A DNA stretch of 64,000 bases. Origin: Compostibacter hankyongensis. Lineage in GTDB: Bacteria > Bacteroidota > Bacteroidia > Chitinophagales > Chitinophagaceae. Both the position numbers and the translations under genes were made by a program. A model generated the notes under the pieces. That model made no database searches. It had not been told where the DNA came from and was given only the letters and a program-made list of their open reading frames with translations. Below are positions 49,283-59,017 of the stretch, piece after piece. Numbering within the stretch: the stretch's first letter is position 1; each line of letters starts with the position of its first letter. The stretch spans positions 62,001 to 126,000 of the forward strand of contig NZ_BAABFN010000004.1 in NCBI RefSeq assembly GCF_039541075.1, given 5' to 3'.

Positions 49283-50781
49283 TATTTTTCCTGGTAACGG
49301 CTGAATTTCGCTTTTATCCAGGAGGTGAAATCATAGTATTTCAGGAGCTGCATCTCGTACTTGTCCGATTCGATCGGCGCCAGCAGCGGTGCCGTTTTTT
49401 TCCACAGCTGCTGGTTCCGGAAATGCGGATGATTCAGCGGGCTGAGCTGGATGATTTTAAAGAGGAGGCTTTCGGTCTTTAACAGTTTTCCTTTGGCCCG
49501 GAAACTGCGCTTGTAGGACCTGATCTCATAATCGAGGTACTCCTGGTCGCCCAGCTCATAGTGAATAAGCAGTCCCAGCAGGCGTGCAACCCTGTATATG
49601 ACAGCAGGGTAATGCACCTTCCCGGTAAGTACGATCTCGTTGATATATTTGCTGGCCTTTTTAAAATCCCGTATACCGAAATAAGCCAGTCCCGCATAGA
49701 AGAGCAGCTCGCTTTGCTTTTCATAATCGCCCGTATGATACATCTTCAGCAATACGGGCGGGATGGCTTTACAATACAGCGCGGCATCCTCAAAATTACC
49801 GGTGCCGGTCAGAAAGGCCAGGCGGTAGATCATCACTGTTTTGTCCGCGATGGTGCTGAAATGCTCCGGGTAGGGCAGGGTGGTCAGCCCTTCTATTTTC
49901 TGCAGGTAAAAATCCATTTCATCATAAAAACGGATGGTGCGCAGGCTGTCCAGAATACCTTCCAGTGAAGAAAGGTAGTCCATCGGAGGATGATCCCATC
50001 TTTCCCGGTTGTCCTCAAAAAGCTGGGTCAGCTGCCGGAACATCTTCAGCGCCGGTTTGTAATCTCCCGTGTCGGTGAAGAAAAAAGACTGGAAAAGCAG
50101 ATGAAGCTTGCGGGCGGTGAAGCTGTTCTTTACCCTGCCGGTCACCAGGCTTACCTCGCTCAGCAGCAGGTCGTTCAGCTGCTTGCGGTCTTCTTCCGAC
50201 AACGCCTTTCCGGAATAGATAAGCCGGTACTTCAGCAGCTCGTACAGCGAATGATGCTCATGAATATGATGCATATCCCTCAGCACATGCTTGGCCTTCA
50301 TCTGCAGGGCCACCAGCTGTTTCTCCTGCATATCGGCAAAATTGGTCTCCGCCAGATAGTCCAGCTCAAAGCGGTGCGAAAGATAGGCGATGAGGTGATT
50401 TTCGCGGTCCATGGCGCTGTGCTGTACTTTTTTCAGCAGCTTATAAGCTTCTTCCGGCAATGCGCGTTCAAACAGCAGCCGTGCCTGCAGCATGTGGTGA
50501 AACTGCCGGAAAAAATGGTTGTGGTTGATCTTGATCTGTACCAGATTGTCCGTAATGATCCGGAAAAGATACTGTGCGGTATTTTCCAGAGATACACCCG
50601 GATATAGCTGCAGGAACCGCTTTTCCAGCAGTGCCGCATCGGTGAGCTTTTCCCGGTCGATCAGATCAAAAAGCTGCAGGTAATCCCGTTCCCCCGCCTG
50701 CTTTTTACAGGAAAGGCGGAAGTGTCTCTTCTCGGCGCCTGACATGGATTGTACCAGACGGATCACCCCGTTTTTGGACAT
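49282..50781 (-). CDS. Helical-repeat protein, function unknown
   Basis: A 499-residue protein without signal peptide or membrane segment. It appears almost entirely helical, in a pattern like TPR or similar repeats (FRQFHHMLQARLLFERALPEEAYKLLKKVQ; SELLFYAGLAYFGIRDFKKASKYINEIV; both in pieces). The N-terminus LVQSMSGAEKRHFRLSCKK is conserved in a group of Bacteroidota proteins I remember only as hypothetical. It is the first gene of a two-gene operon with the GH5-like enzyme, coupled by TAATG. A regulatory or scaffold role is possible, but no function should be assigned. Confidence 0.8.
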   Translation of the reverse strand: MSKNGVIRLVQSMSGAEKRHFRLSCKKQAGERDYLQLFDLIDREKLTDAALLEKRFLQLYPGVSLENTAQYLFRIITDNLVQIKINHNHFFRQFHHMLQARLLFERALPEEAYKLLKKVQHSAMDRENHLIAYLSHRFELDYLAETNFADMQEKQLVALQMKAKHVLRDMHHIHEHHSLYELLKYRLIYSGKALSEEDRKQLNDLLLSEVSLVTGRVKNSFTARKLHLLFQSFFFTDTGDYKPALKMFRQLTQLFEDNRERWDHPPMDYLSSLEGILDSLRTIRFYDEMDFYLQKIEGLTTLPYPEHFSTIADKTVMIYRLAFLTGTGNFEDAALYCKAIPPVLLKMYHTGDYEKQSELLFYAGLAYFGIRDFKKASKYINEIVLTGKVHYPAVIYRVARLLGLLIHYELGDQEYLDYEIRSYKRSFRAKGKLLKTESLLFKIIQLSPLNHPHFRNQQLWKKTAPLLAPIESDKYEMQLLKYYDFTSWIKAKFSRYQEK

Positions 50782-50818
50782 GGTGCATGGCGTTTATTAC
50801 AGGAATAAAGATAATCAA

Positions 50819-50826
50819 CAAAGTTA
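50819..50826 (-). promoter_or_regulatory. -7 promoter box for the helical-repeat/GH5 operon
   Basis: The minus strand reads TAACTTTG, exact match, 37 bases before the ATG at 50781. Confidence 0.65.
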
Positions 50827-50938
50827 TGTTTTTATAACTATTGATAATCAAATTGTTATAAGTTAAATGAGAAATTTTTAGTTTTCCGGGATTCAGTTCC
50901 TGATGAAAAGATGGCTCTTTTTTAAAAAAGGGAACCGC

Positions 50939-50946
50939 TACTTTTG
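50939..50946 (+). promoter_or_regulatory. -7 promoter box for the ribokinase gene
   Basis: TACTTTTG, exact TAnnTTTG match, 41 bases before the ribokinase ATG. The T-rich CTCTTTTTTAAAAAAG about 20 bases upstream could be the -33 element. Confidence 0.65.
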
Positions 50947-50987
50947 AAACCCTGTTCATAAAAAAATCAGCCTGAAGTAAAAGAGAA

Positions 50988-51911
50988 ATGCAGACAAAAA
51001 AGATCGTAGTAGTTGGGAGTACCAATGTAGATATGGTAGTGAAGACCACTCATATTCCGGTACCGGGCGAGACCGTACTCGGCGGCGCTTTTTTTATGAA
51101 TCCCGGTGGTAAAGGGGCCAACCAGGCGGTGGCTGTTGCACGATTGGGCGGAGAGGTGACCTTTGTTTCCAAAACAGGGAATGATATTTTCGGAAAGCAG
51201 GCTGCACAGACGTTTGATGAAGAGGGCATCCAGATTTCCTGTCTGCTGTCAGACCCCGACCACCCTTCCGGCGTAGCGCTTATCACGGTAGATGAGCAGG
51301 GGGAGAACAGCATTGTAGTGGCTTCCGGCGCCAACGCCCATTTGTTTCCTGAAGACCTGGAGCCCGCCCTCGAGCGGATAAGCGCGTCAGATATTATCCT
51401 GATGCAGCTGGAAATCCCGATGTCGACCGTGCGTTTTGTGACCCGCTATGCGGCTTCCAAAGGGATACAGCTGATCCTTAATCCCGCTCCGGCACAGCCG
51501 CTGGACAGGGAGTTGCTGCAGGGCGTATCGGTGATCACGCCCAATAAAACCGAAGCCGAGATGCTGTCCGGCATAGCGGTACATGATGTGGAAAGCGCGG
51601 AAAAAGCTGCCCGCAAGATTCATGAACAGGGTGTGGAAAACGTGGTGGTGACGCTGGGCTCGTTGGGCGCCGTCATCCTGCAGGCCGGGGAATGCCTCTA
51701 TGTACCGGTGCAGAAGGTCGAGGCGGTCGATACCACGGCGGCAGGCGATGTGTTCAACGGTGCGCTGGCGGTGGCGCTGGCCGAGGGCCGGGACCTGGAG
51801 GCGGCGGTGCGGTTTGCCTGTCTGGCCGCGTCTATTTCGGTGACGCGCATGGGGGCGCAGTCGTCTATCCCTTACCGTAATGAGCTCATCGTAAGCGGGT
51901 GGACGGTGTAG
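50988..51911 (+). CDS. rbsK: Ribokinase
   Basis: A 307-residue cytoplasmic PfkB-type kinase that converts D-ribose to ribose 5-phosphate. The N-terminal GSTNVDMVVKTTHIPVPGETVLGG (in pieces) with NPGGKGANQAVAVARLGG is the ribokinase substrate signature. GANAHL, NPAPAQPL and TPNKTEAEMLSG follow. The catalytic segment reads DTTAAGDVFNGALA, with Ala in place of the more usual Gly in GAGD. A GRP-type sugar transporter follows after 89 bp on the same strand, so the pair most likely imports and phosphorylates ribose or a similar pentose (inference). Confidence 0.93.
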   Translation: MQTKKIVVVGSTNVDMVVKTTHIPVPGETVLGGAFFMNPGGKGANQAVAVARLGGEVTFVSKTGNDIFGKQAAQTFDEEGIQISCLLSDPDHPSGVALITVDEQGENSIVVASGANAHLFPEDLEPALERISASDIILMQLEIPMSTVRFVTRYAASKGIQLILNPAPAQPLDRELLQGVSVITPNKTEAEMLSGIAVHDVESAEKAARKIHEQGVENVVVTLGSLGAVILQAGECLYVPVQKVEAVDTTAAGDVFNGALAVALAEGRDLEAAVRFACLAASISVTRMGAQSSIPYRNELIVSGWTV

Positions 51912-52000
51912 CAGAAAGGATATAATATAAGTTTATAGTAATGGTAGCCTTAAAAAGCTATGATTCATATTTGCAGTCACGCGTATTCTAAATCTGCTCC

Positions 52001-53005
52001 ATGTTCATTGTAGAAAGCTATTTCACGGCGATCCTTTTCTGTATCATCACCATGATCTGCTGGGGCTCCTGGGCCAATACCCAGAAGCTGGCCGCCGGGC
52101 GCTGGCGGTATGAGTTGTTTTATTGGGATTATGCCATCGGCATCCTGCTTTTTTCGCTGCTGGCGGCCTTTACCCTGGGGAGCTTCGGTGAAAACGGCAG
52201 AAGCTTCCTGCCGGACCTGATGCAGGCCAGCGGCGCCAATATCGGGAGTGCGTTCCTGGGCGGGATCGTCTTTAACCTGGCCAATATACTGCTCACGGCG
52301 GCCATTGCCATTGCAGGGATGTCGGTGGCTTTTCCTGTCGGCATCGGCATCGCGCTGGTGCTGGGAGTGGTCATCAATTACTTCGGCGTGGAAAAAGGAA
52401 ACCCCGCCCTGCTCTTCAGCGGCGTGTTGTTGGTAACGGTGGCGATCATATTAAATGCCATCGCTTACCGCAAAGCGGCGGCCGGGGGACAGAAAGCCGG
52501 CACCAAAGGCATTGTGCTCTCCGTACTGGCCGGAATACTCATGTCTTTCTTCTACCGCTTTGTGGCAGCCTCCATGGACCTGGACAACTTCGTGCATCCG
52601 CAACCGTTGAAGATGACGCCCTATACCGCTTTCGTGATCTTTGCGGCCGGTATCATGGTCAGCAATATCCTTTTTAACAGCATCATGATGAAAAAACCGC
52701 TGGAAGGCGCGCCCTTGTCTTATCGTGATTATTTTAAGGGCGGTTTTTCACTGCATATTATCGGCGTACTCGGCGGAGCGATCTGGGGGTTGGGGAACCT
52801 GTTTAACCTGATCGCCGCCGGTAAGGCCGGTCCTGCCATTTCCTACGGACTGGGACAGGGGGCCACGCTGGTAGCCGCCATCTGGGGCGTGGTGGTCTGG
52901 AAAGAATTTAAAAATACCGGCAACAAGGTGACCGGTTTGCTGACCGGGATGTTTATCTGCTTTTTGGCCGGGCTGGGCCTGATCATACTGTCCGGAGGAT
53001 CCTGA
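52001..53005 (+). CDS. GRP family sugar transporter
   Basis: A 334-residue inner membrane protein with ten hydrophobic segments, of the GRP/RhaT branch of the drug-metabolite superfamily. ITMICWGSWANTQKL and WRYELFYWDYAIGILL near the start and the closing ISYGLGQGATLVAAIWGVVVWKEF (in pieces) match that family in Bacteroidota. It probably takes up the sugar that the upstream ribokinase phosphorylates. An upstream CATATTTG (51966-51973) is one base off the -7 consensus, so it may have its own weak promoter. No clear terminator was found. Confidence 0.85.
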   Translation: MFIVESYFTAILFCIITMICWGSWANTQKLAAGRWRYELFYWDYAIGILLFSLLAAFTLGSFGENGRSFLPDLMQASGANIGSAFLGGIVFNLANILLTAAIAIAGMSVAFPVGIGIALVLGVVINYFGVEKGNPALLFSGVLLVTVAIILNAIAYRKAAAGGQKAGTKGIVLSVLAGILMSFFYRFVAASMDLDNFVHPQPLKMTPYTAFVIFAAGIMVSNILFNSIMMKKPLEGAPLSYRDYFKGGFSLHIIGVLGGAIWGLGNLFNLIAAGKAGPAISYGLGQGATLVAAIWGVVVWKEFKNTGNKVTGLLTGMFICFLAGLGLIILSGGS

Positions 53006-53389
53006 ATAAACATTTCCCGTGCTCAGATGAGGATGATATCCGGGGTAGTGTGCCGGCGGGAAAGCAAAATTCAAATAGAATGGATGTAATAATTTTTAAT
53101 CAGCATAAACCCGTGTTATCAGTTATAAACAATACTTATTTTTCTTTATAAAACCCTGAGGATACTTTTGATGCTTGTCCTGCCCTCAGAGGTCTTTATG
53201 TTTTAAGCCGCGTTGAACCCAGTTATACTATCCGGAAAGAACCCTAAGCAGCGACCAAACACGTTTGTTTTTTGAATAAAGTACGACGCCTTGGTAACGT
53301 ATAATTCCATGTTGATAAATGCCAAGAATGGAGCGTTATATGTTAGTTTTCGGCTCGCGCTGTAACGGAGTTATTGTAAAATTTTTTTC
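53006..53389. other. 384-bp intergenic region with SusC promoter and long leader
   Basis: No gene is visible. It contains the SusC promoter at 53163-53170 and a leader of about 215 nt before the SusC ATG. Within the leader an imperfect inverted repeat spans 53295-53345 (TAAC/GTTA, TATAA/TTATA, TCCAT/ATGGA), and an alternative CTTGG (53290-53294) / CCAAG (53322-53326) pairing would compete with it. Confidence 0.5.
53163..53170 (+). promoter_or_regulatory. -7 promoter box for the right-hand SusC operon
   Basis: TACTTTTG, exact TAnnTTTG match, 220 bases before the SusC ATG at 53390. Confidence 0.6.
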
Positions 53390-56300
53390 ATGATACCAAC
53401 AGTATTGCGAAGAACAATCTATATCGCCGGATGCCTGATGTTCACCGGCGCTTTGCAGGCTTTTTCCGCGGATCGATATCCGGGTAAGATAAAGCCGCAA
53501 GACGTCCGCGAGATAAAAGGTCCGCATAGTCTGGCTGCGCACAGGATATCCGGGAAGATAACGGATGAACAGGGGAACCCGGTGGTGGGGGCTACTGTGT
53601 CTGTGAAAGGAACTGCAGCGGGAACCACGACGGATGATAAAGGCCGGTATGCCATTGAGGCCGAGCAGGGACAGACCCTGGTCTTTACTTCTATCGGCTA
53701 CAAGGCCAAGGAAGTCGTCTACAGCGGGCAAACCCGTATAGATATCCGGCTGGAGGTCGCCTCCACCCAGCTGAACGAAGTGGTGGCCATCGGATACGGT
53801 ACCCAGAAAAAGGTATCGCTCACCGGCGCCATCTCATCCCTGAACAGCAAGGAGCTGAAGACGGCCACCTCGCCGACCCTTTCCAATATGCTGGCGGGAA
53901 AGATGCCCGGCCTGAGGGTGGCCCAGCGTACCAGCGAACCCGGCGTCTACAACACCTCCTTTGATATCCGCGGTATGGGTGCGCCCCTGATCATTGTGGA
54001 CGGCGTGCCCCGAAGCGATTTTAACCGGATCGATCCCAACGATGTGGAGAGCATCTCCATCCTGAAGGATGCTTCTGCTGCCGTGTACGGCGTCAGGGCG
54101 GCCAACGGCGTGGTGCTGGTAACCACCAAAAGGGGTAAGGCAGGTCAGGTAGAGATCAATTATACCGGGACGGTCGGGGGGGCCAGCCCCACTATCTTTC
54201 CCCGGGGGCTGAATGCCTATCAATATGCCACCCTGACCAACGAGGCCGACATCAATAACGGCGCCCAGCCGACCTTTTCAAAAGAGCAGCTTGAGCAGTA
54301 CAAAAACGGAACGCTTCGCGGAACGGACTGGTTCGGCATGCTGACCCGGCAGTATGCCCCGCAGATGCAGCACGACCTGAGCGTCAGCGGCGGTACGGAA
54401 AAGACAACCTACTTCTTCTCCGTAGGGATATACGACGACCAGGGATTGTGGAAAAGCGGCTCGCTGAACGACAAGCGATATAACTTCCGTTCCAATATCA
54501 CTTCGAAGATCACCGACAATCTGGAAGCCCAGATGCTGCTGAGCGGTTTTCAGGATACCCGCAACACCCCTTTCGGAAGTACCACCAGCATATTGAACCA
54601 GCCGCTGCTGATGCCGCCTACGCTGCCGGCCTATGCCAATAACAATCCCAAGTATCTCCAGGAAACAGGCGTTTCGCCTTCGAATCCCATTGCGCTGACC
54701 AATGCAGGGATAGTAGGCTACAGCAAGTATCTGGACAAGTCGCTGAACGGGAGCCTGGTGCTCAACTATACCGTTCCCTTTGTGCCGGGTCTCAAGGCCC
54801 GGGCCATGTATAGCTACGATGTCACCAACAACCTTGGCAAATCATGGCGGAAAAGATATCCGCTTTATACCTATGATAATGCTACCGACACCTACAACCC
54901 GGTATACCGTCAGGATCCTTCTACCCTCAGCGAGCAATTTGAGGAGAACCATACTTCGGATGTACAGCTGTCCCTGAATTATGAGAAATCCTTTACCGGC
55001 AGGCATACGCTCAAGGCATTACTGCTTTTTGAACAGCTCCAGAAGGATTCCAGCAACTTTAACGCCTCAAAAGAATTTACGCTTGATGCAGTGGACCAGT
55101 TCTATGCGGGCAATGCGGCCAACCAGCGGGTCAATTCCGGCATCACCTCCCCTTTTGCCAACCAGGGGATCGTAGGAAGGCTGAACTATGCTTACATGGA
55201 TAAGTACCTGATCGAGGGAAGCTTCCGCTATGACGGTTCTTCAAAATTTGCCAAAGGGCACCGCTGGGGTTTCTTTCCGGCCATATCGGTGGGATGGCGG
55301 CTGTCGGAAGAGTCCTTTATAAAAGACAATATCCCCGCCTTTACCAACCTGAAGCTTCGCGCCTCCTGGGGAAAGCTGGGGGATGATGCCGCGAGCACCT
55401 ATCAGTTCCTCACGGGCTATAACTATCCCTTCGGCAACTATGTATTGGGCGATCAGGTGATCGGGGGGCTGGCCTCCCGGGGTATGCCCAATCCCGATAT
55501 TACCTGGTTTACGGCTACCACCACCGATATCGGTCTGGACGGAGAGATCGGCAACGGCATGCTGACCTTTACGGCGGATATCTTCAGAAGAAAAAAGAAT
55601 GGCATACTGGCCAGCCGGCTTTTAAGCCTTCCCGCGAGCGTAGGCGCAGCCCTCCCGCAGGAAAACCTCAACAGCAACCTGACCCAGGGATTCGAGGTGC
55701 AGGTCGGCCATGCCGGTCGCGCCGGGAAATTCAATTACAATGTATCGGCCAATGTTTCTTTCTCACGCACCAAGCTGCTGTACGTGGAAAGGGCCGCTTC
55801 CACCAACGCGTACCAGAACTGGAGAGAGAACAATTCCGACCGCTGGAACGACATCGTATGGGGCTATACCGTTGTCGGGCAATTCACTTCCCAGGAAGAT
55901 ATCGACGGCTGGGCGATAGAAGACGGCCGGGGGAATACCACCGTGCTGCCGGGCGATCTCAAGTATCAGGATTATAACCATGACGGTATCATCGACGGCA
56001 ACGACATGCATCCTATCGGTCGTAATCCCAATCTACCCGAGTGGAACTTCGGTCTGACGGCCAGCGTCACCTGGAAAGGGCTGGATCTGAATATCTTGCT
56101 GCAGGGCGCGCATGGCTATTATGTCAACCAGAATGGCGACGGGCTGTTCAGCAACCCAGTCCCCTATAAGCGCAACGGCCTGCTGCCGGAGTTTATGGAC
56201 CGCTGGCATCATGAAGATATCTTTGATCCCACGAGTCCCTGGGTGCCCGGTAAATACCCGGCTTCCCGCTACCAGGGCACGGCCAATGTAAATTACCTGC

Positions 56301-56533
56301 CCTCTACCTACTGGTGGCACAGCGATCCTTACCTGCGGGTGAAAAGCATAGAGCTGGGTTACACGTTGCCCGCATCCATTACGAAAAAGATCGTCAAAAG
56401 CGTCCGGGTGTTTGTGAATGGCTTCAATATGCTGACCTGGTCCAAGGTGAGCTATATCGACCCCGAGCACAATACCAATACGGCTTACCCGATCATGAAG
56501 AACTTTAACGGAGGCTTAAACATAACTTTCTGA
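53390..56533 (+). CDS. SusC/RagA TonB-linked outer membrane receptor
   Basis: A 1047-residue outer membrane transporter. A signal-like N-terminus (RTIYIAGCLMFTGALQAFSA) and a short polar spacer precede the carboxypeptidase-regulatory-like domain (about 52-125: ISGKITDEQGNPVVGATVSVKGT in pieces). The linker LNEVVAIGYGTQKK, the plug (MLAGKMPGLRV, DASAAVYGVRAANGVVLVTTKRGKAG in pieces) and a barrel ending in Phe (GGLNITF) follow. No STN domain is present. The SusD-like gene starts one base after its stop. It opens a locus with SusD, DUF3823, sulfatase and a cytochrome-type protein, which suggests a sulfated glycan or glycoside as ligand (inference). Confidence 0.95.
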   Translation: MIPTVLRRTIYIAGCLMFTGALQAFSADRYPGKIKPQDVREIKGPHSLAAHRISGKITDEQGNPVVGATVSVKGTAAGTTTDDKGRYAIEAEQGQTLVFTSIGYKAKEVVYSGQTRIDIRLEVASTQLNEVVAIGYGTQKKVSLTGAISSLNSKELKTATSPTLSNMLAGKMPGLRVAQRTSEPGVYNTSFDIRGMGAPLIIVDGVPRSDFNRIDPNDVESISILKDASAAVYGVRAANGVVLVTTKRGKAGQVEINYTGTVGGASPTIFPRGLNAYQYATLTNEADINNGAQPTFSKEQLEQYKNGTLRGTDWFGMLTRQYAPQMQHDLSVSGGTEKTTYFFSVGIYDDQGLWKSGSLNDKRYNFRSNITSKITDNLEAQMLLSGFQDTRNTPFGSTTSILNQPLLMPPTLPAYANNNPKYLQETGVSPSNPIALTNAGIVGYSKYLDKSLNGSLVLNYTVPFVPGLKARAMYSYDVTNNLGKSWRKRYPLYTYDNATDTYNPVYRQDPSTLSEQFEENHTSDVQLSLNYEKSFTGRHTLKALLLFEQLQKDSSNFNASKEFTLDAVDQFYAGNAANQRVNSGITSPFANQGIVGRLNYAYMDKYLIEGSFRYDGSSKFAKGHRWGFFPAISVGWRLSEESFIKDNIPAFTNLKLRASWGKLGDDAASTYQFLTGYNYPFGNYVLGDQVIGGLASRGMPNPDITWFTATTTDIGLDGEIGNGMLTFTADIFRRKKNGILASRLLSLPASVGAALPQENLNSNLTQGFEVQVGHAGRAGKFNYNVSANVSFSRTKLLYVERAASTNAYQNWRENNSDRWNDIVWGYTVVGQFTSQEDIDGWAIEDGRGNTTVLPGDLKYQDYNHDGIIDGNDMHPIGRNPNLPEWNFGLTASVTWKGLDLNILLQGAHGYYVNQNGDGLFSNPVPYKRNGLLPEFMDRWHHEDIFDPTSPWVPGKYPASRYQGTANVNYLPSTYWWHSDPYLRVKSIELGYTLPASITKKIVKSVRVFVNGFNMLTWSKVSYIDPEHNTNTAYPIMKNFNGGLNITF

Positions 56534-56534
56534 T

Positions 56535-58289
56535 ATGATGAAGAAGCTGTTTTCTTATACCGCGCTCCTGATGTTGCTGCTCGCCTGCTCCTGCAGCAGC
56601 GTGCTGGACATCGCCCCCCAGAATATTATTCAGGGAAAGGATGTCTTTTCCAACGAATCGGCGATAAAGGCGTACCTCGCGACGCTGTATAACAAGATCC
56701 CGATACAGGATAACAATTATCAGATCCCCATCAACGCTCCGAACATCAACTATATGTCGCAGCTTACGGGGGAGTCGCTGAATAACGCCTACCGCTGGAT
56801 GAACAGTGTGGGCGACGGCACCTGGCTGCAATGGTGGGGCTATGACGCCGTACGGGACGCGAATGAATTTCTCGAGAACATCTCGACCGCTGAGTTCCCC
56901 GACGACCAGAAAAAGGAATGGGAGGGACAGGTTCTGTTTATCCGCGCCTACTACTATTTTGAGCTGGTAAAGCGTTATGGCGGTGTACCGCTGATCACCA
57001 AAGTGCAGAACTTCAACGGCAGCAACCTGGATTCGCTGCAGGTGCCGAGGAATACCGAAAAGGAGATATACGACTTCGTCGCTTCGGAGCTCGACAAGGC
57101 GGCCCAGCTGATGGGGGAAACCAGCGCTGAGCGCGGAGAAGCCAACAGATATGCGGCCTATGCCCTGAAAGCCAGGGCCATGCTGTATGCCGCCGCCGAA
57201 GCTGAATATGGTCATGTTGCCCTGAACGGTCTGGTGGGCATGCCGGCATCCGAAGCCGATCATTACTGGCAGGCGGCCTATGATGCCGCGAAAAAGATCA
57301 TTGACGATAAGAAATACAGCCTGTATGCCAAGCAGGACGACAAGGCGGAGAATTTTGCCGATCTGTTCCTGGACCAGGATAATCCGGAAACGATATTTGC
57401 CGAGTATTACAGTTACCCCGACAGGGTGCAGAGCTACGACAACCGGGCGCGTCCCAAACCGGAGAACGGAGGACATGTCTGCCCCACCCTGGAGATGGCG
57501 GAGGCCTTTGAATATACGGACGGTTCCGACGGAAAGCTGAAGCTGACCGATAGCCAGGGTAACCCCATTGAATACAAAGACCCGGCAGCCCTCTTTGCCG
57601 GTAAAGATCCCCGCTTTGCGGCCACCATCCTGTATCCGTTTTCTTCCTGGCCCACCGGCGATGTGGAGGTCAGGGCCGGCATTATCGATAACGGGCAGAC
57701 CATTACCACCAACGACTACAATCAGCTTTACCAGGGAATGCATATTATCGGCGACCATGGTATCGGAGGCAACCTGGGGAATACGACGACGGGCTTCTAT
57801 GTGCGCAAATACCTGGACCCCGCTTATACGGAGACGGATGCCGCCGTCAGCCGCGGCAACGACAATCCCTATATCGATATGCGCTATGGAGAAGTGCTGC
57901 TGAACTATGCCGAAGCGGCCATCGAGCTTGGAAAGGTATCCGATGCGGCATGGGCCGTGAACGAGATCAGGGGCCGGGCCGGCATAAAGCTGCTCGGGGA
58001 CGGAGAGGTGACCCGGGATAGGGTGCGTCATGAACGCCAGGTGGAGATGGCTTTCGAAGGCGGTCGTCGCTATTGGGATACCCGCCGCTGGCGCCTGGCC
58101 GACAAGCTGATCAACAATACCAAGTTCACCGCGCTCTACCCTTATTACAACTTTAAGGACAAAGCCTACATCTTCAAAACGCTAAAAGTGGGCTATGCGT
58201 TGACGTTTTATCCCAAGCTCTATTACGAAAGGATCCCGCCTGCGGAAATTTCAAAAGATCCGAAGCTGATCCAGAACCCCAATTACTGA
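56535..58289 (+). CDS. SusD/RagB-type surface lipoprotein
   Basis: A 584-residue lipoprotein that partners the SusC upstream. The signal ends in a Cys-rich lipobox (LLMLLLACSC). SSVLDIAPQNIIQGKDVFSNESAIKAYLATLYNKIP (in pieces) and RAYYYFELVKRYGGVPLITKVQ are standard SusD segments, and the C-terminal EMAFEGGRRYWDTRRWRLAD with IPPAEISKDPKLIQNPNY is the RagB signature. Two adjacent ATGs (56535, 56538) are possible starts. Spacing to SusC is one base, so coupling is likely. The DUF3823 gene follows after 18 bp. Confidence 0.95.
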   Translation: MMKKLFSYTALLMLLLACSCSSVLDIAPQNIIQGKDVFSNESAIKAYLATLYNKIPIQDNNYQIPINAPNINYMSQLTGESLNNAYRWMNSVGDGTWLQWWGYDAVRDANEFLENISTAEFPDDQKKEWEGQVLFIRAYYYFELVKRYGGVPLITKVQNFNGSNLDSLQVPRNTEKEIYDFVASELDKAAQLMGETSAERGEANRYAAYALKARAMLYAAAEAEYGHVALNGLVGMPASEADHYWQAAYDAAKKIIDDKKYSLYAKQDDKAENFADLFLDQDNPETIFAEYYSYPDRVQSYDNRARPKPENGGHVCPTLEMAEAFEYTDGSDGKLKLTDSQGNPIEYKDPAALFAGKDPRFAATILYPFSSWPTGDVEVRAGIIDNGQTITTNDYNQLYQGMHIIGDHGIGGNLGNTTTGFYVRKYLDPAYTETDAAVSRGNDNPYIDMRYGEVLLNYAEAAIELGKVSDAAWAVNEIRGRAGIKLLGDGEVTRDRVRHERQVEMAFEGGRRYWDTRRWRLADKLINNTKFTALYPYYNFKDKAYIFKTLKVGYALTFYPKLYYERIPPAEISKDPKLIQNPNY

Positions 58290-58307
58290 TTACAAACATC
58301 AAGGCAT

Positions 58308-58994
58308 ATGCACTATAGGAATGTTTTACTGGCGATATCGGTCCTGGCAGCTTTTGCATCCTGCACCAAGAACACCGATAACTACAACCCGCCGGATGCC
58401 GGCATACACGGCGCCGTGGTAGATGCGATCACCGGCGACTCCCTGCAGAGCGAACAACCCAACGGCTTCAGGATACGCCTGATCGACGAAGGCTATCAGG
58501 ATGCCACCCCCATTGATTTCTGGGGGATGGCGGACGGCTCTTTTGAAAACAGCAAGGTGTTTTCAGGGACCTATAAGGTAGTGCCTATTGAGGGAGCGTT
58601 TTTCCCGGCAGACACCCAGGAAGTGGCGATAAAAGGCATGGTTGAAGTACAGTTTAAAGTAACGCCCTTTTTGACCATCACCGCTTCGGCGGCCGCAGAA
58701 GAAGGACAGATCGTCACCAAATACCGGATCAGCCGGGACAGTGTGGGAGATAAGATTACCGTTTGTAAGTCTCTCGTGTCCACCCATCCCACCATCAGCA
58801 ACAGCATTTTTGATAAGGCCGTTACGCACGATCTGACCGGTACGGACGACAATGAAATACTGGCTACGGAGTTCACCGATACCCTGCCCGGGTTGGAAGG
58901 GGGGAAAACCTATTATGTAAGGATTGCCGCTGCAACGAACAATGCATTGAACAAATATAACTACAGCCGGATCATAAAGATAACCCTTCCCTGA
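58308..58994 (+). CDS. DUF3823 family lipoprotein
   Basis: A 228-residue exported lipoprotein: signal MHYRNVLLAISVLAAFASC with lipobox Cys19. The mature protein holds two beta-sandwich units, an N-terminal carboxypeptidase-regulatory-like part (GIHGAVVDAITGDSLQSEQPNGFRIRLID in pieces) and a fibronectin-like C-terminal part (GKTYYVRIAAATNN). This is the DUF3823 family, nearly always placed behind SusC/SusD genes, and probably a surface-exposed glycan-binding accessory (inference). It lies in the operon 18 bp after SusD and 23 bp before the sulfatase. Confidence 0.85.
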   Translation: MHYRNVLLAISVLAAFASCTKNTDNYNPPDAGIHGAVVDAITGDSLQSEQPNGFRIRLIDEGYQDATPIDFWGMADGSFENSKVFSGTYKVVPIEGAFFPADTQEVAIKGMVEVQFKVTPFLTITASAAAEEGQIVTKYRISRDSVGDKITVCKSLVSTHPTISNSIFDKAVTHDLTGTDDNEILATEFTDTLPGLEGGKTYYVRIAAATNNALNKYNYSRIIKITLP

Positions 58995-59017
58995 GGACGG
59001 TCACTGATGATATATAA

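Noticed and set aside
53013..53063. TTTCCCG/CGGGAAA as terminator of the sugar transporter gene
   Set aside because: The arms are 7 bp with a loop of nearly 40 nt and no T-run follows.
56505..58031. A 508-codon open frame on the minus strand
   Set aside because: Antisense to the SusD gene; no recognisable domain or promoter.
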